Position numbers and translations under genes: made by a program. Below, in pieces: positions 22,022-31,339 of a DNA stretch of 64,000 nucleotides (position 1 is the stretch's first letter; each line of letters opens with the position of its first letter). Under the pieces are notes generated by a model, which ran no database searches, was not told where the DNA came from, and was given only the letters and a program-made list of their open reading frames with translations. Source of the stretch: Streptomyces sp. SAT1 (GTDB taxonomy: Bacteria; Actinomycetota; Actinomycetes; Streptomycetales; Streptomycetaceae); assembly GCF_001654495.1 (NCBI RefSeq), contig NZ_CP015849.1, positions 6,799,001-6,863,000 of the forward strand, given 5' to 3'.

Positions 22022-22692
22022 GCCTGGAACTGAGGAACGTCACCGTGACCCTGGGCCGCGGCGACTCCCGTACCACCGCGCTGCGCGACCTCAGCGCCGC
22101 CTTCGCGCCCGCCGCGCTGACCGCCCTCGTCGGACCGTCCGGCTCCGGCAAGTCCACCCTGCTCGCCGTCGCGGGCGCGCTGCTGCGGCCCGACTCCGGC
22201 CAGGTCCTGCTGGGCGGCACCGACCTCGCCCGGCTGACCCCGGCCGGACAGGCGCGCCTGCGCCGCGAGCGCGTCGGCTACGTCTTCCAGAGCGGCAACC
22301 TGCTCAGCGGCCTCACCGCCCTCGAACAGCTCCTCGCCGCCGCCTCCGTCACCGGCCGCGCCCCGCGCGCCGTACGGGCCCGCGCCACGGAACTGCTCGG
22401 CGAGGTCGGCCTCGCCCACCGCCTGCGCCACCGCGCCGACCAGCTCTCCGGCGGCGAGAGACAGCGCATCGCGCTCGCCCGCGCCCTGCTGCTCGAACCC
22501 GAACTGCTCCTGGTCGACGAGCCCACCGCCGCCGTCGACCGGGAGCGCGCCGCCGCCCTCGCCGCGCTGATCGCCCAAGCGACGGCCCGGTACGGCTGCG
22601 TCACCGTGGTCGCCACCCACGACCCCGTCGTCCGGACAGCCGCCGACCACACCGTCGACATGGCCGCCCTCCACCCGACCGGCCCCGCCTGA
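22018..22692 (+). CDS. ABC transporter ATPase (LolD/MacB type)
   Basis: 224-residue ATP-binding subunit. Walker A GPSGSGKST (about 40-48), Q-loop in YVFQSGNLLSGLTA, signature LSGGERQRIALARALL, Walker B ELLLVDEPTAAVD, H-loop VVATHDP. The ATG overlaps the permease stop by four bases. Works with the permease just upstream. Confidence 0.92.
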   Translation: MSLELRNVTVTLGRGDSRTTALRDLSAAFAPAALTALVGPSGSGKSTLLAVAGALLRPDSGQVLLGGTDLARLTPAGQARLRRERVGYVFQSGNLLSGLTALEQLLAAASVTGRAPRAVRARATELLGEVGLAHRLRHRADQLSGGERQRIALARALLLEPELLLVDEPTAAVDRERAAALAALIAQATARYGCVTVVATHDPVVRTAADHTVDMAALHPTGPA

Positions 22693-23050
22693 CCACCCCG
22701 TACGCGCCCCGGCGCCCGCTGCCGCTCACCCGATCGGCGCAACAGCCCCCGGGCGCGCCGCGCCCCCGGGCCGCCCCCGGGGTCCGCACGCCCCGCCCGC
22801 CCGCGACCGGCACCGGCGCGTCCGCGGGGCCGCCCGCCACCCGGTCGCGGGCCGGGTGGCGGTCCGCGACCGGGGGCGCGCCGCGGGCGGCGGAAACGGC
22901 GCCCTTGCACACTGCAAGGGCGGGTACCCGGGGGAGCGGCGGCGGCACGCGGCCGCCATCCGGGCGCAGACCGGCGCCGGCCCCCTGGGCGGCCCGGCGC
23001 GCACCGCCCGGACGCCGAGCCCCGAACGGTCCAGGAAGGCGGTCCACCTG
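22693..23050. other. 358-bp non-coding spacer with strong inverted repeats
   Basis: Holds nested inverted repeats downstream of the ABC operon, described separately, and the promoter region of the next gene. The last 20 bases contain an AGGAAGG SD about ten bases before the next ATG. No gene is seen. Confidence 0.5.
22834..22862. terminator. Hairpin downstream of the ABC transporter operon
   Basis: Perfect 11-bp arms CCGCCACCCGG (22834-22844) and CCGGGTGGCGG (22852-22862) with a 7-nt loop. A competing stem GTCGCGG/CCGCGAC (22844-22850, 22864-22870) overlaps it. No T-run follows. Confidence 0.5.
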
Positions 23051-26000
23051 ATGAGTCGCAGCCGAACACGCGTCCCGGACACCCCCGAGGTGGACGTGGC
23101 CGCCCTCGCGGCGGCGCTGCGCGCGTCCGTGGACGCCGAGGTCCGCTTCGACGCCGGGAGCAGGGGCGCGTACGTCACGGACGGCTCCAACTACCGTCAG
23201 GTGCCCCTCGGCGTGGTCGTCCCGCGCGACGTGGAGGCGGGCGCCGAGGCGGTCCGGGTGTGCGCCCGCTTCGGCGCCCCCGTCCTCTCCCGCGGCGGCG
23301 GCACCAGCCTGGCCGGGCAGTCCACGAACCGGGCCGTCGTCATCGACTGGACCAAGTACTGCCACGCCCTGATCTCCGTGGACCCGGACGCCCGCACCTG
23401 CGTGGTCGAACCCGGCATCGTCCTGGACGAGCTGAACCGCCGCCTCGCCGGCCACCGCCTCCAGTTCGGCCCGAAGCCCTCCACCCACAGCCACTGCGCG
23501 CTCGGCGGCATGATCGGCAACAACTCCTGCGGCGCGTCCGCGCAGGCGTACGGCAAGACCGTCGACAACGTCCGCCGCCTGGAGATCCTCACCTACGACG
23601 GCCTGCGCACCTGGGTCGGACCCGCCTCCGAGGCCGAACGGGCGCGGATCGCCGCCGAGGGCGGCCGCAAGGCCGAGATCTACGCCGGACTCGACCGCAT
23701 CGCCCGCACCTACCTCGCCGACATCCGCCACGGCTACCCGAAGATCCCGCGCCGTGTCTCCGGCTACAACCTCGACTCGCTGCTGCCCGAGAACGGCTTC
23801 GACGTCGCCCGCGCCCTGGTCGGCAGCGAGGGCACCCTCGTCACCGTGCTGCGCGCCGAACTCGACCTGGTCCCGGTGCCGCCGTACCAGTCGATCCTGG
23901 TGCTCGGCTACGCCGACATCTGCGCCGCCGCCGACGACGTGCCCCGCCTGCTGGAGCACTGCGAGCCCAGCCAACTGGAGGCGCTGGACGGGCGGATGGC
24001 GCAGCTGATGCGCGAGGAGGGCGCCTACCTGGAATCGCTCGCCGTCCTGCCCGAGGGCGACAGCTGGCTGCTCGTGCAGTACAGCGGCGACAGCCAGGAG
24101 GACGTCGACGGGCAGGCGCACGCGCTGCTGCGCGCCCTCGGACGCGGCGAGCAGGACGCCGACGTCGCCTTCTCCGACGACCCCGAGCGCGAGCAGCGGA
24201 TGCTCAAGGCCCGTGAGGCCGGACTCGGCGTGACCGCGCGGCCCCCGGACGACCGGGAGACCTGGGAGGGCTGGGAGGACAGCGCCGTACCGCCCGAACG
24301 CCTGGGCGACTATCTGCGCGACCTGAAGAAGCTGTTCGAGGAGTTCGACTACGACCACCCCTCGCTGTACGGGCACTTCGGGCAGGGCTGTGTGCACACC
24401 CGGATCCCGTTCGGCCTGAAGACGGCCGACGGCGTCGCGGACTTCCGCCGGTTCCTGGAACGCGCCGCCGACCTCGTCTCCTCCTACGGCGGCTCCCTGT
24501 CGGGCGAGCACGGCGACGGCCAGGCCCGCGGCGAACTGCTCGTGCGCATGTTCGGACCGCGCCTGGTGGCCGCCTTCGGCGAGCTGAAGACGCTGTTCGA
24601 CCCCGGCGACCGGATGAACCCGGGCAAGATCGTCGCCCCGAACCCGGTCGACGGGCAGCTGCGCCTCGGCGCCGACTGGCGGCCCGCCGCTCCCGAGACG
24701 CACTTCGGCTACCCCGAGGACGACCGCTCCTTCACCCGCGCGGTGCTGCGCTGCGTCGGCATCGGCAACTGCCGCAGCCAGGAGGGCGGCGTGATGTGCC
24801 CGTCCTACCGGGCCACCCGCGAGGAGGAGCACTCCACCCGCGGCCGGGCCCGGCTGCTGTTCGAGATGCTCGGCGGCCACGCCGACTCCACCGTCACCGA
24901 CGGCTGGCGCTCCACCGAGGTCAAGGACGCCCTCGATCTCTGCCTGGCCTGCAAGGGCTGCAAGTCGGACTGCCCGGTGGGCGTCGACATGGCCACCTAC
25001 AAGGCCGAGTTCCTCGCCCACCACTACGCCGGCCGCCCCCGCCCGGCCGCCCACTACTCCCTGGGCTGGCTGCCCCTGTGGGCCCGCCTCTCCCGCCTCG
25101 CCCCCTCCCTGGTCAACACCGTGCTCCGGGCGCCCGGACTGTCCCGCGCGGGCAAGGCGCTGGCCGGAGTGGCGGGGGAGCGGCAGGCGCCCCTCTTCGC
25201 CCGGCAGTCCTTCGTGCAGTGGTGGCGCGCGCAGGACACCGCTCCGCCGGACCCCGCCGACCCGCGGACCGTGCTGCTGTGGCCGGACACCTTCAGCACC
25301 TACTTCCACCCGTCCATCGCCGTCTCGGCCGTACGGGTCCTGCGCGACGCGGGCTTCCACGTCGCCGTCCCCACCGAAGCGGTGTGCTGCGGACTCACCT
25401 GGATCTCCACCGGCCAGCTCGACACCGCGAAGCGGTCCCTGCGCCGCACCCTGGACGTGCTGCGCCCCTACCTGGAGGCGGGCACCCCGGTCATCGGCCT
25501 GGAACCCTCCTGCACCGCCGTGTTCCGCTCCGACGCGCTCGAACTGCTCCCCGACGACCAGGACGTCAAGCGACTGGCCGGTCAGGTCCGCACCTTCGCC
25601 GAGCAGTTGGTGCACCACGCGCCCGACGGCTGGCGGCCGCCCGCGCTCACCCGGCAGGCCACCGTGCAGACCCACTGCCACCAGCACGCCGTCATGAAGT
25701 TCGACGCCGACCGGGAACTGATGCGCCGCGCCCACCTCGACGCGGACGTCCTCGACGAGGGCTGCTGCGGCCTGGCCGGCAACTTCGGCTTCGAACGCGG
25801 CCACCACGACGTCTCCATGGCCGTCGCCGAACAGGGCGTGCTGCCCGCCGTACGCGCCGCCGCCCCCGACAGCCTGGTCCTCGCCGACGGCTTCAGCTGC
25901 CGCACCCAGATCGAACAGGGCGGTACCGGCCGCCGCGCCCTGCACCTGGCCGAGGTGCTTGCCCTCGGCCTGGACGGGAACCTGCCCTCCGAGCGGCCCG

Positions 26001-26134
26001 AACGCCTGGCCGTCCGGCCCGGCGGCCCTTCCCGGACCGCCCGGTGGACCGCCGCCGCGAGCGCCGCGGCCCTCACCGCCACGGCCGTCACCGCGGCCGG
26101 CCGGGCGGCCGCCCGGCACCTGCGCCGCCCCTGA
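23051..26134 (+). CDS. FAD/Fe-S-linked D-2-hydroxyacid dehydrogenase (YdiJ-like fusion)
   Basis: 1027-residue fusion of an FAD-linked oxidase and a GlpC/CCG iron-sulfur protein. The N-terminal FAD domain shows SRGGGTSLAGQST and GGMIGNNSCGASAQAYG; the FAD-oxidase C domain ends near LKTLFDPGDRMNPGKIV. Two 4Fe-4S motifs follow: CVGIGNCRSQEGGVMCPSYR (Cys568, 574, 583) and CLACKGCKSDCP (Cys631, 634, 637, 641). Two CCG modules complete it (CCGLTW, EPSCTAVF, CCGLAGNFGF). Size and order match E. coli YdiJ (about 1018 residues), which oxidises D-2-hydroxyglutarate; D-lactate or another 2-hydroxyacid is equally possible. A hydrophobic 30-residue C-terminal tail may attach it to the membrane. First gene of a plus-strand cluster. 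Confidence 0.87.
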   Translation: MSRSRTRVPDTPEVDVAALAAALRASVDAEVRFDAGSRGAYVTDGSNYRQVPLGVVVPRDVEAGAEAVRVCARFGAPVLSRGGGTSLAGQSTNRAVVIDWTKYCHALISVDPDARTCVVEPGIVLDELNRRLAGHRLQFGPKPSTHSHCALGGMIGNNSCGASAQAYGKTVDNVRRLEILTYDGLRTWVGPASEAERARIAAEGGRKAEIYAGLDRIARTYLADIRHGYPKIPRRVSGYNLDSLLPENGFDVARALVGSEGTLVTVLRAELDLVPVPPYQSILVLGYADICAAADDVPRLLEHCEPSQLEALDGRMAQLMREEGAYLESLAVLPEGDSWLLVQYSGDSQEDVDGQAHALLRALGRGEQDADVAFSDDPEREQRMLKAREAGLGVTARPPDDRETWEGWEDSAVPPERLGDYLRDLKKLFEEFDYDHPSLYGHFGQGCVHTRIPFGLKTADGVADFRRFLERAADLVSSYGGSLSGEHGDGQARGELLVRMFGPRLVAAFGELKTLFDPGDRMNPGKIVAPNPVDGQLRLGADWRPAAPETHFGYPEDDRSFTRAVLRCVGIGNCRSQEGGVMCPSYRATREEEHSTRGRARLLFEMLGGHADSTVTDGWRSTEVKDALDLCLACKGCKSDCPVGVDMATYKAEFLAHHYAGRPRPAAHYSLGWLPLWARLSRLAPSLVNTVLRAPGLSRAGKALAGVAGERQAPLFARQSFVQWWRAQDTAPPDPADPRTVLLWPDTFSTYFHPSIAVSAVRVLRDAGFHVAVPTEAVCCGLTWISTGQLDTAKRSLRRTLDVLRPYLEAGTPVIGLEPSCTAVFRSDALELLPDDQDVKRLAGQVRTFAEQLVHHAPDGWRPPALTRQATVQTHCHQHAVMKFDADRELMRRAHLDADVLDEGCCGLAGNFGFERGHHDVSMAVAEQGVLPAVRAAAPDSLVLADGFSCRTQIEQGGTGRRALHLAEVLALGLDGNLPSERPERLAVRPGGPSRTARWTAAASAAALTATAVTAAGRAAARHLRRP

Positions 26135-26188
26135 CCGGGGAGCGCGCCGACGAGCCCAGCGAACCCACCCTCCGAAAGGTTCTGGAAC

Positions 26189-28012
26189 ATGTCGAAGAAG
26201 GTCTCCGACCACGTCCTCGAAAGGCTGCGCGACTGGGGTGTGGAGTACGTCTTCGCCTACCCCGGCGACGGCATCAACGGCCTGCTCGCCGCCTGGGGCC
26301 GCGCCGACGACGACCCGCGCTTCATCCAGGCCCGGCACGAGGAGATGGCCGCCTTCGAGGCCGTCGGCTACGCCAAGTTCTCCGGGCGGGTCGGGGTGTG
26401 CGCCGCCACCTCCGGACCCGGCGCCATCCACCTCCTCAACGGCCTGTACGACGCCAAGCTCGACCATGTGCCGGTCGTCGCGATCGTCGGGCAGACCAAC
26501 CGCAGCGCCATGGGCGGCTCCTACCAGCAGGAGGTAGACCTGCTGAGCCTCTACAAGGACGTCGCCTCCGACTTCTGCGAGATGGTCACCGTCCCCGAAC
26601 AGCTGCCCAACGTCCTCGACCGGGCGATGCGCACCGCCATGGGCCGCCGCTCGGTGTGCGCCGTGATCATCCCCGCCGACGTGCAGGAACTCGACTACTC
26701 GCCGCCCGAGCACGCCTTCAAGATGGTCCCCTCCAGCCTGGGCATGCCGCACTACGCGCCTGTCCCCACCGACGACGACCTCGCCCGCGCCGCCGAGGTC
26801 CTCAACGCGGGCGAGAAGCCGGCGATCCTCATCGGACAGGGCGCGCGCGGCGCCCGCCAGGAGGTCATGGCGGTCGCCGACCGGCTCGGGGCGGGCGTCG
26901 CCAAGGCACTCCTCGGCAAGGACGCCCTCGACGACGACCTCCCCTACGTCACCGGCTCCATCGGGCTGCTCGGCACCCGGCCCTCGTACGAGATGATGGA
27001 GAGCTGCGACACCCTCCTCGTCATCGGATCGTCCTTCCCCTACACCCAGTTCATGCCCGAGTTCGGGCAGGCCCGTGCCGTGCAGATCGACATCGACCCG
27101 CACATGGTGGGCCTGCGCTACCCGTTCGAGGTCAACCTCGTCGGCGACGCCCGTGAGACGCTGAACCGGCTGCTGCCCCTGCTCAAGGCGCACAAGAACA
27201 AGAGCTGGCGCAAGGGCATCGAGAAGGACGTCTCCCGCTGGTGGGAGGTGATGCAGCGGCGCGCCGCCGTCGACGCCGACCCGATCAACCCCGAGTACGT
27301 CGCCCACTCGCTCAGCGACCTGCTGCCCGAGGACGTGATCCTGGCCGCCGACTCCGGCTCCGCCGCCAACTGGTACGCCCGCCACCTCAGGCTGCGCGGC
27401 GCCATGCGCGGCTCCCTCTCCGGCACCCTCGCCACCATGGGACCCGGCGTGCCGTACGTCATCGGCGCCAAGTTCGCCCACGGCGACCGCCCGGCCATCG
27501 CCCTGGTCGGCGACGGCGCCATGCAGATGAACGGCATGGCCGAACTGATCACGATCGCCAAGTACTGGCAGGAGTGGCAGGATCCGCGCCTGATCGTCGC
27601 CGTCCTCAACAACCAGGACCTCAACCAGGTCACCTGGGAGATGCGCGCCATGGCCGGCGCCCCGCAGTTCCTGCCCTCCCAGTCGATCCCCGACGTCGCC
27701 TACGCCGACTTCGCCCGCTCCCTGGGCCTGCACGGCATCCGCGTCGAGGAACCGGACGGCGTCCGCGGCGCCTGGGAGGCCGCGCTCGCCTGCGACCGGC
27801 CCTGCGTGCTCGACTTCGTCACCGACCCCGCCGTACCGCCCATCCCGCCGCACGCCAGCCTCGACCAGATCGAGGCCGCCGCGACCTCCGTCCTCAAGGG
27901 CGACAGCGACCGCGCCGGCATGGTCCGCCAGGGCTTCAAGGCCAAGGTGCAGGAGTTCCTGCCCGGCGGCCGGCACCGCACGGACCGGCCGGGCGCCGAG
28001 GAGGGCCGGTGA
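26189..28012 (+). CDS. Thiamine-diphosphate enzyme, pyruvate oxidase-like
   Basis: 607-residue ThDP-dependent enzyme of the pyruvate oxidase/acetolactate synthase superfamily. The activating glutamate lies in ARHEEMAAFEAVGYAKF (about residue 51). The PYR domain contains TSGPGAIHLLNGLYDAK; the ThDP/Mg motif begins GDGAMQMNG at 441 and closes with VAVLNNQ about 30 residues on. LVGDGAMQMN and YVFAYPGDGING are typical of PoxB-like proteins of actinobacteria annotated as thiamine-requiring enzymes. It would decarboxylate pyruvate to acetate and CO2, passing electrons to quinone or oxygen. ATG with GAAAGG nine bases upstream, 55 bp after the dehydrogenase. Confidence 0.85.
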   Translation: MSKKVSDHVLERLRDWGVEYVFAYPGDGINGLLAAWGRADDDPRFIQARHEEMAAFEAVGYAKFSGRVGVCAATSGPGAIHLLNGLYDAKLDHVPVVAIVGQTNRSAMGGSYQQEVDLLSLYKDVASDFCEMVTVPEQLPNVLDRAMRTAMGRRSVCAVIIPADVQELDYSPPEHAFKMVPSSLGMPHYAPVPTDDDLARAAEVLNAGEKPAILIGQGARGARQEVMAVADRLGAGVAKALLGKDALDDDLPYVTGSIGLLGTRPSYEMMESCDTLLVIGSSFPYTQFMPEFGQARAVQIDIDPHMVGLRYPFEVNLVGDARETLNRLLPLLKAHKNKSWRKGIEKDVSRWWEVMQRRAAVDADPINPEYVAHSLSDLLPEDVILAADSGSAANWYARHLRLRGAMRGSLSGTLATMGPGVPYVIGAKFAHGDRPAIALVGDGAMQMNGMAELITIAKYWQEWQDPRLIVAVLNNQDLNQVTWEMRAMAGAPQFLPSQSIPDVAYADFARSLGLHGIRVEEPDGVRGAWEAALACDRPCVLDFVTDPAVPPIPPHASLDQIEAAATSVLKGDSDRAGMVRQGFKAKVQEFLPGGRHRTDRPGAEEGR

Positions 28013-28089
28013 CCGACCCCGCGCCCGCGCCGGGGACGGGCACCGGTGTGCCCGCCCCCGGCCGCGACGGCGAGGCGACGCGGCCATGA
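28009..28089 (+). CDS. Possible 26-residue ORF linking two genes
   Basis: A GTG overlapping the ThDP-enzyme stop (GTGA) opens a 26-codon frame (VTDPAPAPGTGTGVPAPG...) whose TGA overlaps the ATG of the next gene (ATGA). It spans the gap exactly, so ribosomes could pass from one gene to the next through it. Composition is Pro/Gly/Ala-rich with no recognisable fold. It may be a translational relay rather than a functional peptide. Confidence 0.3.
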   Translation: MTDPAPAPGTGTGVPAPGRDGEATRP

Positions 28090-29852
28090 CCGGCCCGCAC
28101 TTCCCGCCGCACGCGCTGCACGACTACGCGCTGCTGGCCGACGGCGAACGCGGCGCCCTCATCGGACCGGACGGCGCCATCGACTGGCTGTGCGCGCCCG
28201 CCTGGCACGACGACGCCGTCTTCGCCTCCCTGATCGGCGGCCGGGGCGTCTACGCCGTCACCCCGCGCGGCCGGTACGTCCCCGGCGGCTACTACGAGGA
28301 GGGCACCCTGATCCGGCGCAGCCGCTGGATCACCACCGACGGGGTGATCGAGTGCCGTGAGAGCCTCGCCTTTCCCGGCGAGGCCGACCGGCTGGTCCTG
28401 CTGCGGCAGCTGATGGCCGTCGACGGCACCGCCCACGTGCGCGTCGTCCTCGACGCGCACGCCGACTACGGACGCGCCCCCTGCGCCACCCCGCGCCGCG
28501 ACGACGACGGCGTCTGGCACCTGAGTTCCGGCCGCCACCGGCTGCGCTGGCAGGGCGCGCCCGCGGCGACCTGGGACGAGCGGGGCCTGACCGCCGACCT
28601 GGTGCTGGCGCCCGGCGAGCGCCACGACCTGGTCCTGGAGTGCTCCGCCGCGCCGCTGCCGCGCACCCCGCCCCGGGCCGCCGAGGTGTGGGAGGCCACC
28701 GAGCGGGCCTGGCGGCGGGAGGTGCCCGCGATGGACCGCACCGTCGCCCCCGAGGACGCCCGCCGCGCGTGCGCCGTGCTGCGCGGGCTGACCACGCACG
28801 GCGGCGGCATGGTCGCCGCGGCCACCACCAGCCTGCCCGAACGCGCCGAGGCGGGCCGCAACTACGACTACCGGTACGTGTGGATCCGCGACCAGAGCCT
28901 GGCCGGCCAGGCCGCCGCGGCGGCCGGCGCGCCCGGCCTCCTGGACGCCGCCGTCCGCTTCGTCGGCCAACGGCTGCTGGCCGACGGACCCCACCTCGCC
29001 CCCGCCTACACCGTGCACGGCTGTCCGGTCCCCGACCAGCGCGAACTGGACCTGCCCGGCTACCCGGGCGGCTCCAGCCGGATCGGCAACCATGTGGAGA
29101 AGCAGTTCCAACTGGACTCCTTCGGCGAGGCGCTGCTGCTGTTCGCCGCCGCCGCACGCGCCGGCCGGCTCGACGACGACGGACGGCGGGCCGCCGACCT
29201 CGCGGTCCGCGCCATCGCCGAGCGGTGGCGGGAACCGGACGCCGGCATCTGGGAACTGCGGCCCGCGCGATGGACCCACAGCAGGCTCACCTGCGTCGCC
29301 GGTCTGCGCGCCCTCGCCGCCGCGGCACCGGCCCGGCCGGCCGACGACACTCCCACCCGCCTCGCCGACACCCTGCTCGCCGAGACCACGGCCACCAGCC
29401 TGGACGGCGACGGCCACTGGCGCCGCACCCCCGACGACCCCCGCGCCGACGCCGCGCTGCTGCTGCCCCCGCTGCGCGGCGCCCTGCCCGCCGCCGACCC
29501 GCGCACCCGCGCCACCCTCGCCGCCTGCCGCGACCAGCTCGCCCAGGACCACTTCGTCTACCGCTTCCGGCACGACGAACGGCCCCTGGAGGAGGCCGAG
29601 GGAGCGTTCCTGCTGTGCGGGTTCGCCATGGCGCTCGCCGAGCACCAGCAGGGCGACGAGACCGAGGCGTACCGCTGGTTCGAACGCAACCGCGGCGCCT
29701 GCGGATCGTCGGGACTGTACGCCGAGGAGTTCGACGTCGCCCAGCGCCAGCTGCGGGGCAACCTCCCGCAGGCCTTCGTCCACGCCCTGCTCCTGGAGGC
29801 CGCCGCACGCCTCGCCCAGGACCCCCGTTCACCGGCGCACACCGCCGGGTGA
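28086..29852 (+). CDS. GH15 family glycoside hydrolase (glucoamylase/trehalase type)
   Basis: 588-residue cytoplasmic GH15 enzyme: an N-terminal beta-sandwich (about 1-225) and an (alpha/alpha)6 barrel. The barrel shows NYDYRYVWIRDQSLAGQA, SSRIGNHVEKQFQLDSFGE and the general acid in AGIWELR (Glu390). The general base lies in GLYAEEFD (Glu547/548). No signal peptide, so the substrate is probably internal trehalose, maltose or an alpha-glucan. ATG overlaps the small upstream frame. The cluster context (pyruvate oxidase, hydroxyacid dehydrogenase) suggests a link between stored sugar and central carbon, which is inference. Confidence 0.87.
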   Translation: MTGPHFPPHALHDYALLADGERGALIGPDGAIDWLCAPAWHDDAVFASLIGGRGVYAVTPRGRYVPGGYYEEGTLIRRSRWITTDGVIECRESLAFPGEADRLVLLRQLMAVDGTAHVRVVLDAHADYGRAPCATPRRDDDGVWHLSSGRHRLRWQGAPAATWDERGLTADLVLAPGERHDLVLECSAAPLPRTPPRAAEVWEATERAWRREVPAMDRTVAPEDARRACAVLRGLTTHGGGMVAAATTSLPERAEAGRNYDYRYVWIRDQSLAGQAAAAAGAPGLLDAAVRFVGQRLLADGPHLAPAYTVHGCPVPDQRELDLPGYPGGSSRIGNHVEKQFQLDSFGEALLLFAAAARAGRLDDDGRRAADLAVRAIAERWREPDAGIWELRPARWTHSRLTCVAGLRALAAAAPARPADDTPTRLADTLLAETTATSLDGDGHWRRTPDDPRADAALLLPPLRGALPAADPRTRATLAACRDQLAQDHFVYRFRHDERPLEEAEGAFLLCGFAMALAEHQQGDETEAYRWFERNRGACGSSGLYAEEFDVAQRQLRGNLPQAFVHALLLEAAARLAQDPRSPAHTAG

Positions 29853-29863
29853 GGAGCCGACCC

Positions 29864-30895
29864 ATGCCCCAGACCGTCGTCATCACCGGCGCCAGCGCCG
29901 GCATCGGCCGCGCCACCGCCCGCCTGTACGGCGCGCGCGGCGCCGACGTCGTCCTGATCGCCCGCGGCCGGGCCGGTCTGGACGCCGCCGCCCAGGAGGT
30001 CGAGGCGCTCGGCGGCCGGGCCCTCGTCCAGGTCGCCGACACCGCCGACACCCGCCAGGTCGAAGCGGCGGCCGACGCCGCCGAACAGGCCTTCGGCCCA
30101 CTGGACGTCTGGATCAACTGCGCCTTCAGCAGCGTCTTCGCGCCCTTCGAGCAGATCACCCCCGAGGAGTACGAACGGGCCACCCAGGTCACCTACCTGG
30201 GCTTCGTCAACGGCACCCGCGCCGCGCTGACCCGGATGCTGCCGCGCGACCACGGCACGATCGTGCAGGTCGGTTCGGCACTGGGGGAGCGGGCCATCCC
30301 GCTCCAGTCGGCGTACTGCGGCGCCAAGCACGCCATCAACGGCTTCACCTCCTCGCTGCGCACCGAACTCCTGCACCGCGGCAGCAAGGTGCGGGTGACC
30401 GTGGCGCAGATGCCGGCGGTCAACACCCCGCAGTTCTCCTGGGTGCTCTCCCGGCTGTCCCGGCACCCCCAGCCGGTGCCGCCGATCTACCAGCCCGAGG
30501 TCGCCGCCCGGGGCGTCGCGCACGCCGCCGACCACCCCGGGCGCAAACAGCGCTACATCGGCGCCAGCACCCTGGCCACCGTGTGGGCCAACCGGCTCGC
30601 CCCCGCGCTCCTCGACCGCTATCTGGCCCGCACCGGCTTCGACTCCCAGCAGACCGGCCGGCGGCCCCCGACCGGTGTGAGCAACCTGTTCGAGCCCCTG
30701 GACCGGACCGAGGGCGGCGACCAGGGCGACCGCGGCGCGCACGGCGTCTTCGACGACAGGGCGCACGGCCGCTCCGCCGAGGCCGCGCTCGCCCGCCACC
30801 CCGCCCTCGTCGCCTCCGTGTTCGCCCTGGGCGCCGCGGGGGCCGTCACCGCTCGGGCCGCGCTGCACCGGCGCGGCCGCCCGGACGCCGCGTGA
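29864..30895 (+). CDS. Short-chain dehydrogenase/reductase with C-terminal extension
   Basis: 343-residue SDR. NAD(P) loop TGASAGIGRA at about 8-17, WINCAFSS at the NAG position (unusual: Asn-Cys-Ala in place of Asn-Ala-Gly), catalytic Ser/Tyr/Lys in GSALGERAIPLQSAYCGAKHA. About 90 residues beyond the core include a charged linker and a hydrophobic C-terminal segment (LVASVFALGAAGAVTARAAL), so it may be membrane-anchored. ATG with GAGGAG eight bases upstream, 11 bp after the glycosidase. Substrate unknown. Confidence 0.82.
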   Translation: MPQTVVITGASAGIGRATARLYGARGADVVLIARGRAGLDAAAQEVEALGGRALVQVADTADTRQVEAAADAAEQAFGPLDVWINCAFSSVFAPFEQITPEEYERATQVTYLGFVNGTRAALTRMLPRDHGTIVQVGSALGERAIPLQSAYCGAKHAINGFTSSLRTELLHRGSKVRVTVAQMPAVNTPQFSWVLSRLSRHPQPVPPIYQPEVAARGVAHAADHPGRKQRYIGASTLATVWANRLAPALLDRYLARTGFDSQQTGRRPPTGVSNLFEPLDRTEGGDQGDRGAHGVFDDRAHGRSAEAALARHPALVASVFALGAAGAVTARAALHRRGRPDAA

Positions 30896-30906
30896 GGAGA
30901 ACCGTG

Positions 30907-31164
30907 ATGACCGTGACCGACCGTGCGCGGGCCCGCCTCGACGAGGCGACCGGCATCGTGGCCATCGTCGGCGGGGTGACCCGGGAACGGGCCCGCGCGG
31001 TACTGGGCGAGATGGCCGCGCACACCCGCATCAAGGAGCAGCACGTCGCCGAACTCGTCGTCGAATGGGCGGTGTCGGGGCGGCTGCCGGCCGAACTGCG
31101 CCGCGAACTCGGACGCCGGCTCGACGCCGGACAGGGCGCCCCGGCCGCGGAACCGGCCGGGTGA
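30907..31164 (+). CDS. ANTAR-domain-only small protein
   Basis: 85-residue protein consisting of an ANTAR-like three-helix bundle: RLDEATGIVAIVGGVTRERARAVL, then HTRIKEQHVAELVVEWAVSG. ANTAR domains bind paired stem-loops in mRNA leaders and block termination. There is no receiver or GAF domain to gate it here. ATG chosen over GTG 30904 because the GAGGAGA SD is six bases away. It ends the plus-strand cluster, 11 bp after the SDR. Family call is by pattern only. Confidence 0.6.
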   Translation: MTVTDRARARLDEATGIVAIVGGVTRERARAVLGEMAAHTRIKEQHVAELVVEWAVSGRLPAELRRELGRRLDAGQGAPAAEPAG

Positions 31165-31339
31165 CACGGCCGCGGGCGGCTTCCCCCAGCGGCGGACCGC
31201 GGTGCGCGGGCGGCGCGGGACGGCGTGCGGCGGCGCCCTCCTGTCCGCGCGGTCCGCGCCGGGCGCCGCCGTCCTCTGCGATGATGCTCCGCGCTTGATC
31301 GTCTCCGCCCGTCCGGGCGGAGCGGCGGAAGGGGGACAC

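Noticed and set aside
22601..28087. 1800-codon minus-strand open frame antisense to the dehydrogenase and ThDP-enzyme genes
   Set aside because: High-GC shadow frame; no domain resemblance, whereas the opposite strand holds complete enzymes with all motifs.
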